Assembly (NCBI GenBank): GCA_036794395.1
Contig: DAIRGS010000206.1
Span: 1-12,777, forward strand
Reading direction: 5' to 3'
Length of the DNA: 12,777 nt
Source of the DNA: DASXMX01 sp036794395
Lineage (GTDB): Bacteria > Planctomycetota > Phycisphaerae > Tepidisphaerales > Tepidisphaeraceae
Under the pieces are notes generated by a model. It worked only from the letters and a program-made list of their open reading frames with translations. It did no database searches and was not told the origin of the DNA. Positions within the stretch are counted from its first letter, which is position 1. Each line of letters begins with the position of its first letter. Of the stretch, positions 1-6,634 are shown piece by piece. The position numbers and the translations under genes were made by a program.

Positions 1-50
1 TCCTTGGTTATGCACTTGATGTTACCCTAAATTGAAAGAGTGACAATGCA

Positions 51-265
51 CTAGCCCAGAAAATTCATGTCTCACCACGGAGACACTGAGGACACGGAGA
101 AATGCGAGGATCATCCATCTCTGTAAACTGCGCAACCTGCATCTGATCGCAGTAATCGTAGTTCATGCGTAAATACTTCTGTGATCTGGTCTTCTCCGTG
201 TCCTCTCTTCGAGCCTGAGCCTCAGAGCCGAAGGCCGTGCCTCCGTGGTGAATAATCCGGGCTAG
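51..265. repeat. MITE-like composite palindromic element
   Basis: The two ends form an imperfect inverted repeat. CTAGCCC at 51-57 faces GGGCTAG at 259-265, and the outer 17 bases match at 14 positions. Further in, CACCACGGAGACAC (from 73) faces GTGCCTCCGTGGTG (238-251), and GGACACGGAGAA faces CTTCTCCGTGTCC (191-203). The right arm carries an extra internal module (about 204-237) with its own small CTGAG-G-CTCAG palindrome. The left arm is three 9-base purine-rich units (76-102). No transposase is encoded, so if mobile it would be non-autonomous. An open frame through it is low-complexity and looks spurious. Confidence 0.6.
189..253 (-). repeat. 65-bp dispersed repeat, copy 1 (inverted)
   Basis: This segment is the exact reverse complement of 5320-5384, with identity over all 65 bases and divergence immediately outside on both sides. 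It forms the right arm of the composite element at 51-265. It contains the CACCACGGAGGCACGG unit, a central hairpin (CTTCG...CGAAG around CTGAGGCTCAG) and the GAGGACACGGAGAAG unit. Perfect identity over about 5 kb of separation suggests recent copying or recombination. Confidence 0.9.
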
Positions 266-364
266 GCGGCCTTGAGGGCGGAAATCGGCCAAAATCGTGT
301 CCCATAACGTGGGAGTTATCGGACGCGCTAAAGATTGTAGCGTGGCGTGTCCGAAGGTAAGGAC

Positions 365-1072
365 ATGAGTTGTGCCACCTTACCGGTCGAAATTCTCGAT
401 TCGCGTCCGTACATACACCTTTGGATGACGACCCACGAGGCGGCCGAGATCCTCGACGTGACCGTGGGTGTCGTCGAGCAGAAGCTGGCATCGGGTGAGC
501 TCGAGAGCCGGATGATGGCCGATGGTACCGCGGAGGTGCTGATCGGCCTGCCCGAGATGCCCGCCGTCCCCGTTCACGCGGCCATGGCGCCGATGGTGGA
601 TGTGCTGGGGGAAGTCGAGCGCAGGCTTGGCCCGCCGGCCATGCCCGCCAATTATCCCGCCAAACGTGATAAGAAAATCGCGGACACCCCATCCCAGCCT
701 TTGCAGTGGACACGAACCAGCGACGTTCGCCGGGCCAAGCGCCACGCGCGCTTTGCCTGGGCGATGACGGTGCTGGTGATGGTTGGCGCCGGTGCGGCCC
801 TGGAAGTCGTCTGGCAACGGGCAGTCGATTCCCGGCTCAAGGTCGAAGCCATCATGGGCGCGGTCCACCGCATGTCGGCCACCAACGTTGTGCTGGCCGC
901 GGAGCGCATTCGTCTTGATGGCGAGCTGGCCGAGGCGCATGCGACCCTCAGCAAGGCCCACGAGGAATTGGCCGTCGAGCGCAATATCGAGGATACGCTG
1001 CTAAAGGCCGCGATTCGTAAACGCGATGGTGTCGCGGATGTGGGGACGGCGTTTGCTGATGGCGGGCAGTAG
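365..1072 (+). CDS. Membrane-anchored helix-turn-helix protein with coiled-coil tail (unknown function)
   Basis: 235 aa from the ATG at 365, chosen over the GTG at 347 because a purine-rich GAAGGTAAGG lies 4 bases upstream. Residues about 21-50 (MTTHEAAEIL, then GVVEQKLASGELES) resemble the short excisionase/MerR-type helix-turn-helix used for DNA binding. A linker rich in Pro and Ala follows, then a basic stretch (VRRAKRHAR, 121-129), one hydrophobic helix (about 130-150) and a heptad-like segment (about 170-220, LAAERIRLDGELAEAHATL) likely to form a coiled coil. By the positive-inside rule the HTH would be cytoplasmic and the coiled coil outside. I recognise no named family. The HTH call rests on pattern and could instead be a protein-interaction fold. 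It stands alone and converges on the next operon across a shared terminator. Confidence 0.7.
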   Translation: MSCATLPVEILDSRPYIHLWMTTHEAAEILDVTVGVVEQKLASGELESRMMADGTAEVLIGLPEMPAVPVHAAMAPMVDVLGEVERRLGPPAMPANYPAKRDKKIADTPSQPLQWTRTSDVRRAKRHARFAWAMTVLVMVGAGAALEVVWQRAVDSRLKVEAIMGAVHRMSATNVVLAAERIRLDGELAEAHATLSKAHEELAVERNIEDTLLKAAIRKRDGVADVGTAFADGGQ

Positions 1073-1093
1073 CCGGTTCAGCTAAAAACCACG

Positions 1094-1138
1094 CCGAGCG
1101 AAACGGGGACGCAGCCGCTGCGTCCCCGTTTCGGTCGG
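1094..1138. terminator. Bidirectional intrinsic terminator between convergent genes
   Basis: The arms 1094-1114 and 1118-1138 are complementary at 20 of 21 positions around a CCG loop, and the core is GAAACGGGGACGCAG. The hairpin sits between the stops of the convergent genes ending at 1072 (+) and 1151 (-). On the minus strand it is followed after a few bases by a TTTTT run (1085-1089 on the plus strand reads AAAAA), fitting termination of the minus operon. On the plus side only a short TT follows, so termination there may depend on the very stable stem. Confidence 0.8.
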
Positions 1139-1150
1139 TTATTGGCCGAA

Positions 1151-1678
1151 TCAACGTGCCGGGCGGGTTGCAGGCGTTGCGACTTGGCGGATGACGGGAA
1201 CATGGAGCTTCGCCGCGCCCGTCGGATCGACCGCCGGATCCACCAACGCATCAATTTCGAGCGTCCGGCCCGTCTTCTTGTTCGTGAAGACGGCCGCCGA
1301 GCCGTTGCGCTTGATCGGCCGCAGGCCCGTCACCTGCCAATCCTGGAACGGTGCCGGCAATTGCTTCCCTTTGGGGAACCAGCCGAGCACGTGGTAGTCG
1401 CCGTCCACCACCCAGACGACGGTATGCAGGAATTCCTCTGAAGCATCCAGGCCCAACGGCAATGGTTTGGCTTGATTTAACACCTCCGGCGGCGGGTAGC
1501 AGGCAATGACAGCGGGTGCGAAACCCGGATCGCCGATGCTTGGATGTTCGCCATCCAGCCAGTGAGGGTTGAAGACGGGCGTCGTGGGCGCCTCGACGGC
1601 AGGGCGCGAGGACGGCGCATCTTTCGCACCGGCACATAGCGAAAGAAGCGTTGTCAAAACAATCAACTCTTGCTTCAT
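1151..1678 (-). CDS. Small exported protein of unknown function
   Basis: 175 aa. The N-terminus (MKQELIVLTTLLSLCAGAKD) is a short signal-peptide-like segment. The Cys at 15 hints at a lipoprotein, but LLSLC has Leu at -1, a poor lipobox, so ordinary signal cleavage after CAGA is equally possible. The mature part is rich in Pro, Trp and Val and includes VVWVVDGDYHVLGWFPKG and a TNKKTGRTLEIDALVDP segment. No known domain was recognised. It starts 8 bases after the stop of the upstream surface-protein gene and lacks a clear ribosome-binding site, so it is probably co-transcribed and perhaps translationally coupled. Its mRNA would end at the hairpin 1094-1138. The pairing suggests it works with the surface protein at the cell envelope, but that is inference. 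Confidence 0.65.
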   Translation of the reverse strand: MKQELIVLTTLLSLCAGAKDAPSSRPAVEAPTTPVFNPHWLDGEHPSIGDPGFAPAVIACYPPPEVLNQAKPLPLGLDASEEFLHTVVWVVDGDYHVLGWFPKGKQLPAPFQDWQVTGLRPIKRNGSAAVFTNKKTGRTLEIDALVDPAVDPTGAAKLHVPVIRQVATPATRPAR

Positions 1679-1686
1679 ATATAATG

Positions 1687-3207
1687 CTATTGGTTATCGG
1701 GGGGGCTGGCACCGTACAACGCACTGAAATCGAAAGTCTCCGTCATGAAATGCACGGCCCAAGCTCCGTTGACAAGGACGCGCGCGAGGATGTCCACGGT
1801 AAGCTGATCGTCGGCGGTCGGTGATTTAGGCGCCACGGTGATCGGAGTGATCAGTTGGTTTTGGAAGAAGGTCTTTATCTTCAGCGGCCCCCCACCGCCG
1901 AGAAATACTCCGGCAACGGCATTTCCGTCGGTGATCTGGATTGTGTACTGATGATTCTGATCTATTGTCCACTGTGGTCCGCCGACGAAATTGAGTGTGT
2001 GCGCGCTGGCATTATAGTAAAACCTCATCGGCCACCGCGAATCAAGCAGCGCGTATAGGTTCTGGGCTCGTTGTTGGTTTGGCGTAATTGCCGCTGTCTC
2101 AAGCCAATTCATTTCCCATGCGCTGGCTGTGCCTATTGCCTGGCCCAACGTCGCCTGCGCGGCTTGAACATCGGCAGGATTATTACTCCCTAACTTGGCT
2201 ACATTGTTCGTGAGGTCGGCCACCGATAGATCAGTCGTAAGGTGATCGTTTAGCCAAAGCGCTTGAACCGTCGGCCCTCCGTTTGCCGCCCAGTAAGTGT
2301 TTGTGTTGCTATCCCACCATCCCGCCGACATGGGAATCGCGTTTCCCGGCAATTGCTGCGGGAGGACGGTAACAAAAATTCCATCATTATAGTCCTGCGC
2401 CCAATAAGGTGTCACCATGTGAAACGTGATGGTGGCGTCGCCGGCAGGCAATGTGTAGACGTTGAAACCCAAATCTGGTCGGCTATCGGCCTCGTCGAGC
2501 GCAAGGGTACTCGGGCCGGTGATCGTGAAGTAAGGTTGATTCCCATCGGCGGAATTGGGCAATTGGTCATCAGGTGTGCCTTGCAAGTTGAGAAGGCCGT
2601 TGCTGGGCATTTCAATGTAGACGCTTTCGCTACCTCGCGTTGCTCCATCCAATTTCATCTGCACCGATCCGTCTTGGCCGCCCCTGTCCGCTTCGACGCC
2701 GTTTGCAAGACCTGCGGAGGTCCCCTGTTGAATGTTTCCGCCGTCAATTTTGATGAAAACATTATCGCTGGTTGTGATTTGCCATCCCTCTTGCTGCGCG
2801 TTGCTCATCTGCGTGCCGCCAAGCCATGTATCAGCGGTCGTACCGGCGGGAACAACGATTGGGTCACCCACAGGTGTTCCGTTAAACGAAACGTAGATGT
2901 AGCCGTCATCTTGCGTGCCGTCGGTCAATGAATATCCCGTATTCGGATCGACGTTGACAACCACCTCGGTTTCGAAACTGGCGATGGTGTGAGCGTGGTC
3001 GGGAAGGTTGTTCTGCGAGACGCCCCATGAGTGAACCCACTGGCCGGATGGGTCGGCGGTGTTGACCGCGCCATAATATTGGTCCGAATTGGGCGTGTTC
3101 ACAGTGAAGGTTGTGGCGTCCATGAACCGTCGCGACTCAAGAGATTCGATGACGGGTCGAGTTGCCGCCGCGGTGACGAGTCGCGATCGCCGACGAAAAA
3201 GAATCAT
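1687..3207 (-). CDS. LEPR-XLL-type planctomycete surface/secreted protein
   Basis: 506 aa from the ATG at 3207, preceded by GGGAG (3218-3214) at a 6-base spacing. The frame is open further upstream, but that extension lacks such a site and would bury the export signal. The N-terminus has a basic start (FRRRSRL) and then IESLESRRFMDA at about 20-31, resembling the LExRxLL motif that planctomycetes place at the front of many large exported proteins. The remainder is rich in Asn, Thr, Gly and Asp with beta-type segments, including a WVHSWG and DHAHTIASFETEVVV region, YIYVSFNGTPVGDPIVV, and a possible Ig-like or cadherin-like domain around FTITGPSTLALDEADS. No catalytic motif was recognised. It leads an operon with the small exported protein downstream. 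Confidence 0.75.
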   Translation of the reverse strand: MILFRRRSRLVTAAATRPVIESLESRRFMDATTFTVNTPNSDQYYGAVNTADPSGQWVHSWGVSQNNLPDHAHTIASFETEVVVNVDPNTGYSLTDGTQDDGYIYVSFNGTPVGDPIVVPAGTTADTWLGGTQMSNAQQEGWQITTSDNVFIKIDGGNIQQGTSAGLANGVEADRGGQDGSVQMKLDGATRGSESVYIEMPSNGLLNLQGTPDDQLPNSADGNQPYFTITGPSTLALDEADSRPDLGFNVYTLPAGDATITFHMVTPYWAQDYNDGIFVTVLPQQLPGNAIPMSAGWWDSNTNTYWAANGGPTVQALWLNDHLTTDLSVADLTNNVAKLGSNNPADVQAAQATLGQAIGTASAWEMNWLETAAITPNQQRAQNLYALLDSRWPMRFYYNASAHTLNFVGGPQWTIDQNHQYTIQITDGNAVAGVFLGGGGPLKIKTFFQNQLITPITVAPKSPTADDQLTVDILARVLVNGAWAVHFMTETFDFSALYGASPPDNQ

Positions 3208-3212
3208 GGGAT

Positions 3213-3218
3213 TCTCCC
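3213..3218 (-). promoter_or_regulatory. Ribosome binding site deciding the start at 3207
   Basis: The minus strand reads CGGGAGAATCCC then ATG. GGGAG lies 6 bases from the start codon, which favours 3207 over the upstream in-frame start near 3312. Confidence 0.6.
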
Positions 3219-3267
3219 GCGAATTGTTGAAGTGCCTGTTAAACTCCGAAGTCGAGGTCAACCTCCG

Positions 3268-3297
3268 CATTATACAAATAGTTGCCGCTTGATGGAA
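3268..3297 (-). promoter_or_regulatory. Sigma70-like promoter for the surface-protein operon
   Basis: On the minus strand a perfect TATAAT (3273-3268) lies 18 bases downstream of TTTCCA (3297-3292), which matches TTGACA at four of six positions. Transcription would start near 3261 and leave about 54 bases of leader before the ATG at 3207. The position just upstream of the gene supports it. The weak -35 and long spacer leave some doubt. Confidence 0.5.
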
Positions 3298-3338
3298 AGG
3301 GGAAATATGCAAGGTGCCGCGTATTTCTTGTTCTGCGG

Positions 3339-3344
3339 TACAAT
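3339..3344 (+). promoter_or_regulatory. Candidate -10 element giving a leaderless mRNA
   Basis: TACAAT ends 6 bases before the ATG at 3351 and no ribosome-binding site precedes that ATG. If used, transcription would start at or next to the start codon. No good -35 hexamer was seen at normal spacing, so this is tentative. Confidence 0.3.
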
Positions 3345-3350
3345 AAATGC

Positions 3351-3935
3351 ATGTGGCGCCGTATCTTTACGCTTGCATGCGTCGTCTCGTTTTTGTTTTG
3401 CATCGGAGTGGGCGGGTTATGGGTTCGCAGCACGCGCGTTCACGACTACGTCGGCTGGGCGCGCGCCGGCGGCCGATATGTGCAGATAAGGGCGAGTAAT
3501 GGCATCGCTTGCATCGACGTGGTGAGCGTGTGCCAATCGGATCAAGTGCTTACGTGGCGTTCGGCCCCGGTGGGCGGGCCGGTGGAATTCGCCACGTACT
3601 TCAATGGACAAGCGCGATCTTTTCGGCAGAGGCGCATCGCCGGAATATCATTGATTTCGGCGATCACCGAGTTCGTGCCCCCGCGGGACGCAACCCCGCT
3701 CGACGTAATTTGGGATGCCAATTGGCGGGAGGTGAGCGTTTCCTATTCGCACCTGCTTGCCTTGGGAAGTGTCCTTCCACTGTGCCGCGTCGCGGCCGCC
3801 GTCGGGGGACGCGTTCGCCGGCGGTACCGCGCGCGTCGGCAGAGATGTCCGAAGTGCGGTTACGACCTGCGGATGACGCCGGATCGCTGCCCGGAATGTG
3901 GGTGTGTGCCGGAAAATGCGACAGGGACGAAATGA
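3351..3935 (+). CDS. Membrane protein with C-terminal zinc ribbon (planctomycete family), copy 1
   Basis: 194 aa from the ATG at 3351. The open frame extends upstream, but this start places MWRR directly before the first membrane helix (about 5-26). The layout is helix, an exported domain of about 100 residues, a second hydrophobic segment (about 133-151), an Arg-rich stretch (RVRRRYRARRQR), and a zinc ribbon with Cys 166, 169, 180 and 183 (CPKCGYDL, then CPECG). I recognise the architecture as a recurrent uncharacterised planctomycete family, and the gene at 8047-8547 is a diverged paralogue. The ribbon would sit in the cytoplasm and could bind nucleic acid or protein, but the function is unknown. 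The gene is divergent from the surface-protein operon and convergent with the aminotransferase. Confidence 0.8.
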   Translation: MWRRIFTLACVVSFLFCIGVGGLWVRSTRVHDYVGWARAGGRYVQIRASNGIACIDVVSVCQSDQVLTWRSAPVGGPVEFATYFNGQARSFRQRRIAGISLISAITEFVPPRDATPLDVIWDANWREVSVSYSHLLALGSVLPLCRVAAAVGGRVRRRYRARRQRCPKCGYDLRMTPDRCPECGCVPENATGTK

Positions 3936-4073
3936 AACCCGGTGACGGTGAGTGTGCCGTGGCCGCGCAGAAAGGGGCCGATCGCGGAAGTGGTTATGGT
4001 GATTGACCGCATCCATGGCGCGGTGGTGGACCTACCGACCACTCCGAATCCCCATTTCGTCATTTGTTTCACG

Positions 4074-5282
4074 TCATCCAAGCTTTTTCAGGAACTCGGC
4101 GATGCGGTCGATGCCTTTATCGATTTGGGGCATGCTGGTGGCGAAGCTGAGGCGGACGTGGGTGTCGAAGCCGCAGTCGTTGCCGGGGACGACGGCGACG
4201 TGGTTGAGTTCGAGCAGGGCGGCGGCGAAGGTGATCGCATCGGTGATCCTGGTCGTGCCGGCGGTCTTGCCAATGTAGGCGCTGATGTTGGGGAAGCAGT
4301 AGAACGCGCCGTTGGGTCGGGGGCAGGTGATGTTGGGGAGGCCGCTGAGGCGTTCCCACATTCGCTTGGCGCGTTTTTCGAACTGTTGCCGCATCTGCTC
4401 CACCGTTTCCGCGCCGCGCGGGTCATTCAATGCGGCGGCGGCGGGCATCTGGGTGAAGCTGGTGATGTGGCTGTTCATCTGCGACTGGAGCTTGTTGATG
4501 GCGTCGATGGCGGGCTTGGGGCCGCCGATGTAGCCGACGCGCCAGCCGGTCATGGCGAAGCTCTTGCTGTGGCAGTTGAAGGTGAGGGTGCGGTCGAGCA
4601 GGGCGTCGGGGTTGAGGGCGGCGAAGCTGACGAATTTCAGGCCGTCATAAACGAGCTTCTCGTAGATCTCATCGCTGAAGACGACGATCCGGGGGTGCTT
4701 GACGATGACGTCCGCCAGGGCTTTGAGTTCTTCAGGGGTGTAGGCCACTCCCGAAGGGTTGCTTGGGGAGTTGATGACGAATGCTTTGGTGCGCGGGCCG
4801 AGGGCGCGTTCGAGTTGTTGCGGGGTGATTTTGAAGGAGTTGGATTCTTCGCCGCGAACGATTTTGGGAGTAGCCCCGGCCAGTTTGATCTGTTCGGGAT
4901 ACGAAACCCAGTAGGGAGCGGGGAGGATGACTTCATCGCCGGGGTTGAGGACGGCCATGAAGGCCATGTAGAGGCAGTGCTTGCCGCCGGCCCCGGTGGT
5001 GATGTGCTCGGGCTTGTAGGGCAGGTCATTTTCTCTGTTGAACTTGGCCGCGATGGCGGCCTTGAGATCGAGCATGCAGGGGGTCGGAGTGTACTTGGTC
5101 TGCCCGGCGTCGAGGGCGGCCTTGGCGGCGTCCTTGATGAACGCGGGCGTATCGAAATCGGGCTCGCCGGCTCCGAAGCCGACGACATCGACGCCGGCCT
5201 TTTTCATCGCGTTGGCCTTGGCACTTACGGCAAGGGTGATCGACTCAGAAATCAGGTTCATCCGCTCGGCCAGGGGAAACAT
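4074..5282 (-). CDS. aspC: Class I aspartate-type aminotransferase (PLP-dependent)
   Basis: 402 aa, the usual length for bacterial subgroup I-beta aspartate transaminases. Expected reaction: transfer of the amino group between aspartate and 2-oxoglutarate in the cytoplasm, with pyridoxal phosphate. The visible key residues are Tyr64, Trp125 (APYWVSYPE), Asn175 in NSPSNPSG, Asp204 in SDEIY, the Schiff-base Lys240 in HSKSFAMTGWR, Arg248 and the substrate-carboxylate Arg377 in HVRLSFA. The N-terminal TLAVSAKA and VVGFGAGEPDFDTP segments are typical. The ATG at 5282 has AAGGAG 6 bases upstream. Members of this subgroup can also act on prephenate or other amino acids, so the substrate is not settled and the symbol is by class. 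The gene is monocistronic here, with a dispersed repeat directly upstream. Confidence 0.93.
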   Translation of the reverse strand: MFPLAERMNLISESITLAVSAKANAMKKAGVDVVGFGAGEPDFDTPAFIKDAAKAALDAGQTKYTPTPCMLDLKAAIAAKFNRENDLPYKPEHITTGAGGKHCLYMAFMAVLNPGDEVILPAPYWVSYPEQIKLAGATPKIVRGEESNSFKITPQQLERALGPRTKAFVINSPSNPSGVAYTPEELKALADVIVKHPRIVVFSDEIYEKLVYDGLKFVSFAALNPDALLDRTLTFNCHSKSFAMTGWRVGYIGGPKPAIDAINKLQSQMNSHITSFTQMPAAAALNDPRGAETVEQMRQQFEKRAKRMWERLSGLPNITCPRPNGAFYCFPNISAYIGKTAGTTRITDAITFAAALLELNHVAVVPGNDCGFDTHVRLSFATSMPQIDKGIDRIAEFLKKLG

Positions 5283-5288
5283 CTTGGG

Positions 5289-5296
5289 CTCCTTTT
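5289..5296 (-). promoter_or_regulatory. Strong ribosome binding site of the aminotransferase
   Basis: AAAAGGAG on the minus strand lies 6 bases before the ATG at 5282. It is the clearest Shine-Dalgarno in the window and fixes this start over the in-frame ATG at 5261. Confidence 0.75.
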
Positions 5297-5319
5297 GGGC
5301 GACAGTAGTCGATAAGACG

Positions 5320-5384
5320 ATTCACCACGGAGGCACGGCCTTCGGCTCTGAGGCTCAGGCTCGAAGAGAGGACACGGAGAAGAC
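5320..5384 (+). repeat. 65-bp dispersed repeat, copy 2
   Basis: Exact inverted copy of 189-253. Here it lacks the CTAGCCC outer ends and the partner arm found around copy 1, so it is either a solo or decayed element or the product of a different insertion event. It ends 37 bases from the aminotransferase start codon, so that gene's promoter must overlap or abut it. The rest of this intergenic stretch (5385-5592) shows no gene, convincing promoter or terminator. Confidence 0.9.
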
Positions 5385-5607
5385 TAAGGCGGGATAAGAA
5401 CTTACGTTCGCAGAGAAGGCTAGTTGGCGCTCGAATTCTGGAGCGTTCTCTACGACGGTTGCCTTAGGGGTGAGCCGTGATCGATCCGCGCTGTCGCGAG
5501 GCGGAACGGTATCGGGGTCGGGGGGTGAATTCAAGAAGGGGCAACAAGGCGCAACTCAACGTACCGTGGCGCGCGTCAAAGTCCCTTTCGTTAGGTAAGG
5601 TAGTGGC

Positions 5608-6147
5608 ATGGAACTACGGCAATTTTGGGAGATTGTGGATGCGGCAATGGAGGAAAGCGAGGGGAGCCAGGACCGTCGGTATCGGCGTCTTGTCGAACGC
5701 CTCTCGCAGTTCCCCGCGGATGAGATCATCAGTTTCGATTCGATTGAAGGCGAACTGCTCGAAGAGGCATATCGGTGGGATTTGTGGGCCGCAGCGCACA
5801 TCATCAGCGGCGGGTGCAGCGATGATAGCTTCCAGGACTTCAGGCGATGGCTGATTTCGCGCGGGAAAGACGCATTCTATGCGGCCATGGCCGACCCCGA
5901 GTCACTTCTTAAATGGCAAGAGGGAGAGGACGACATATACTTCGAGGCATTTGGGTGGATTCCTGGAGTCGCGTATAAGATTCAGACTGGAAGGGAGCTC
6001 TACGGGGATGTTGAGAGAGCGTCCCGAATCTCATTGACCAGAAACATCTCGCGTAGCGGGCCGAAGGGCGTGAAGTGGCAGGGGGACGAAGATTTGCGCA
6101 AAAGATTTCCCAAGCTGTCCGCGAGATTCTGGGGGAACGAACGGTGA
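5608..6147 (+). CDS. DUF4240 domain protein
   Basis: 179 aa from the ATG at 5608, with AAGG (in TTAGGTAAGG) 7 bases upstream. Residues about 1-110 match the DUF4240 pattern as I know it: FWEIVDAA near the N-terminus, LVERLSQFPADEIISFD, then the family hallmark YRWDLWAAAHIISGGCSDD, then FRRWLISRGKDAFYAAMADPESL. The domain is uncharacterised. It is soluble, has no signal peptide and is often found as a lone small protein in bacteria. The C-terminal 60 residues (from about 120) are basic and probably lineage-specific. It is followed 132 bases later by a small membrane protein gene in the same direction. A role in an immunity or toxin setting cannot be shown here, since no toxin lies nearby. Confidence 0.85.
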   Translation: MELRQFWEIVDAAMEESEGSQDRRYRRLVERLSQFPADEIISFDSIEGELLEEAYRWDLWAAAHIISGGCSDDSFQDFRRWLISRGKDAFYAAMADPESLLKWQEGEDDIYFEAFGWIPGVAYKIQTGRELYGDVERASRISLTRNISRSGPKGVKWQGDEDLRKRFPKLSARFWGNER

Positions 6148-6200
6148 GTGGCCGGACCAAGTAGCCGGCTTGGAGGCTCACACCACAAGAGTCATATTGC

Positions 6201-6220
6201 GGCGTTCATTTCAGAACGCC
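6201..6220. terminator. Weak hairpin between the DUF4240 and small membrane protein genes
   Basis: GGCGTTC (6201-6207) pairs with GAACGCC (6214-6220) around a 6-base loop. No T run follows on either strand, so it may be an attenuating or mRNA-processing hairpin rather than a terminator. Confidence 0.25.
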
Positions 6221-6279
6221 ATCGGTGCATGGTCGTTCGGGTATTGGCCGAGGCCGCCGAATTGGGCCGGGGACCCTTG

Positions 6280-6600
6280 ATGAAACAGATCCCAACTTTG
6301 GAATATCGACGGCGTGCTTCGAGGTGGCCTCGAATCTATTCGGGCATACTTGGGCTTACGGTCGGCGTATTTGCAAATCTCGTCCCGTATGTTTTGACCT
6401 ATCACGCGTACGACGGCGATGGGTTCGAGCGCGTGGGCTTCCCGATAACATTCTTTAGCCAGGGTGGTTTTGCGTATCGGCGTTACTTCAGTTGGTGGGC
6501 GGTCGTGGGGGACTTGCTGTTCGTCGCGGGAATGTTTGGCTTGGGAATAGGGGTGCATCACGCTTTGAAGTTGAAGTCGAAATCAACGTCGGGCGAATGA
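6280..6600 (+). CDS. Small two-helix membrane protein (unknown)
   Basis: 106 aa from the ATG at 6280, chosen over the upstream start at 6148 because GGGG lies 7 bases before it and because the extension reads as non-conserved Arg/His-rich sequence. There are two hydrophobic helices, about 19-40 (IYSGILGLTVGVFANLVPYV) and 72-93 (WWAVVGDLLFVAGMFGLGIG). Between them is a loop rich in Gly, Phe and Tyr (FPITFFSQGGFAYRRYF). The short basic tail (KLKSKSTSGE) and basic N-terminus suggest both ends are cytoplasmic. No family was recognised. It may share a transcript with the DUF4240 gene and converges on the sialidase-like gene with only 34 bases between stops. Confidence 0.6.
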   Translation: MKQIPTLEYRRRASRWPRIYSGILGLTVGVFANLVPYVLTYHAYDGDGFERVGFPITFFSQGGFAYRRYFSWWAVVGDLLFVAGMFGLGIGVHHALKLKSKSTSGE

Positions 6601-6634
6601 TTCCGCGCGTGGACCCGCGATCGTCATTCACATT

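Noticed and set aside
73..102. Possible short CRISPR-like array
   Set aside because: The units are contiguous 9-mers with no spacers and no cas genes are present.
65..292. 75-codon minus-strand open frame inside the composite repeat
   Set aside because: It contains the repeat-derived string HHGGTAFGSEAQARREDTEK, which also appears at 5320-5384; it is translated repeat, not a gene.
222..713. 163-codon minus-strand open frame over the repeat and the HTH gene
   Set aside because: It is rich in Arg, Pro and Ser, runs through repeat DNA and overlaps the better-supported plus-strand gene.
4021..4050. Terminator downstream of the aminotransferase (GTGGT...ACCAC)
   Set aside because: The stem is short with a bulge and no T run follows on either strand.
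3942..5315. 457-codon plus-strand open frame opposite the aminotransferase
   Set aside because: Its residues (long runs rich in Gly, Val, Asp and Glu) mirror the codon structure of the well-supported minus-strand gene. No domain or ribosome-binding site was seen.
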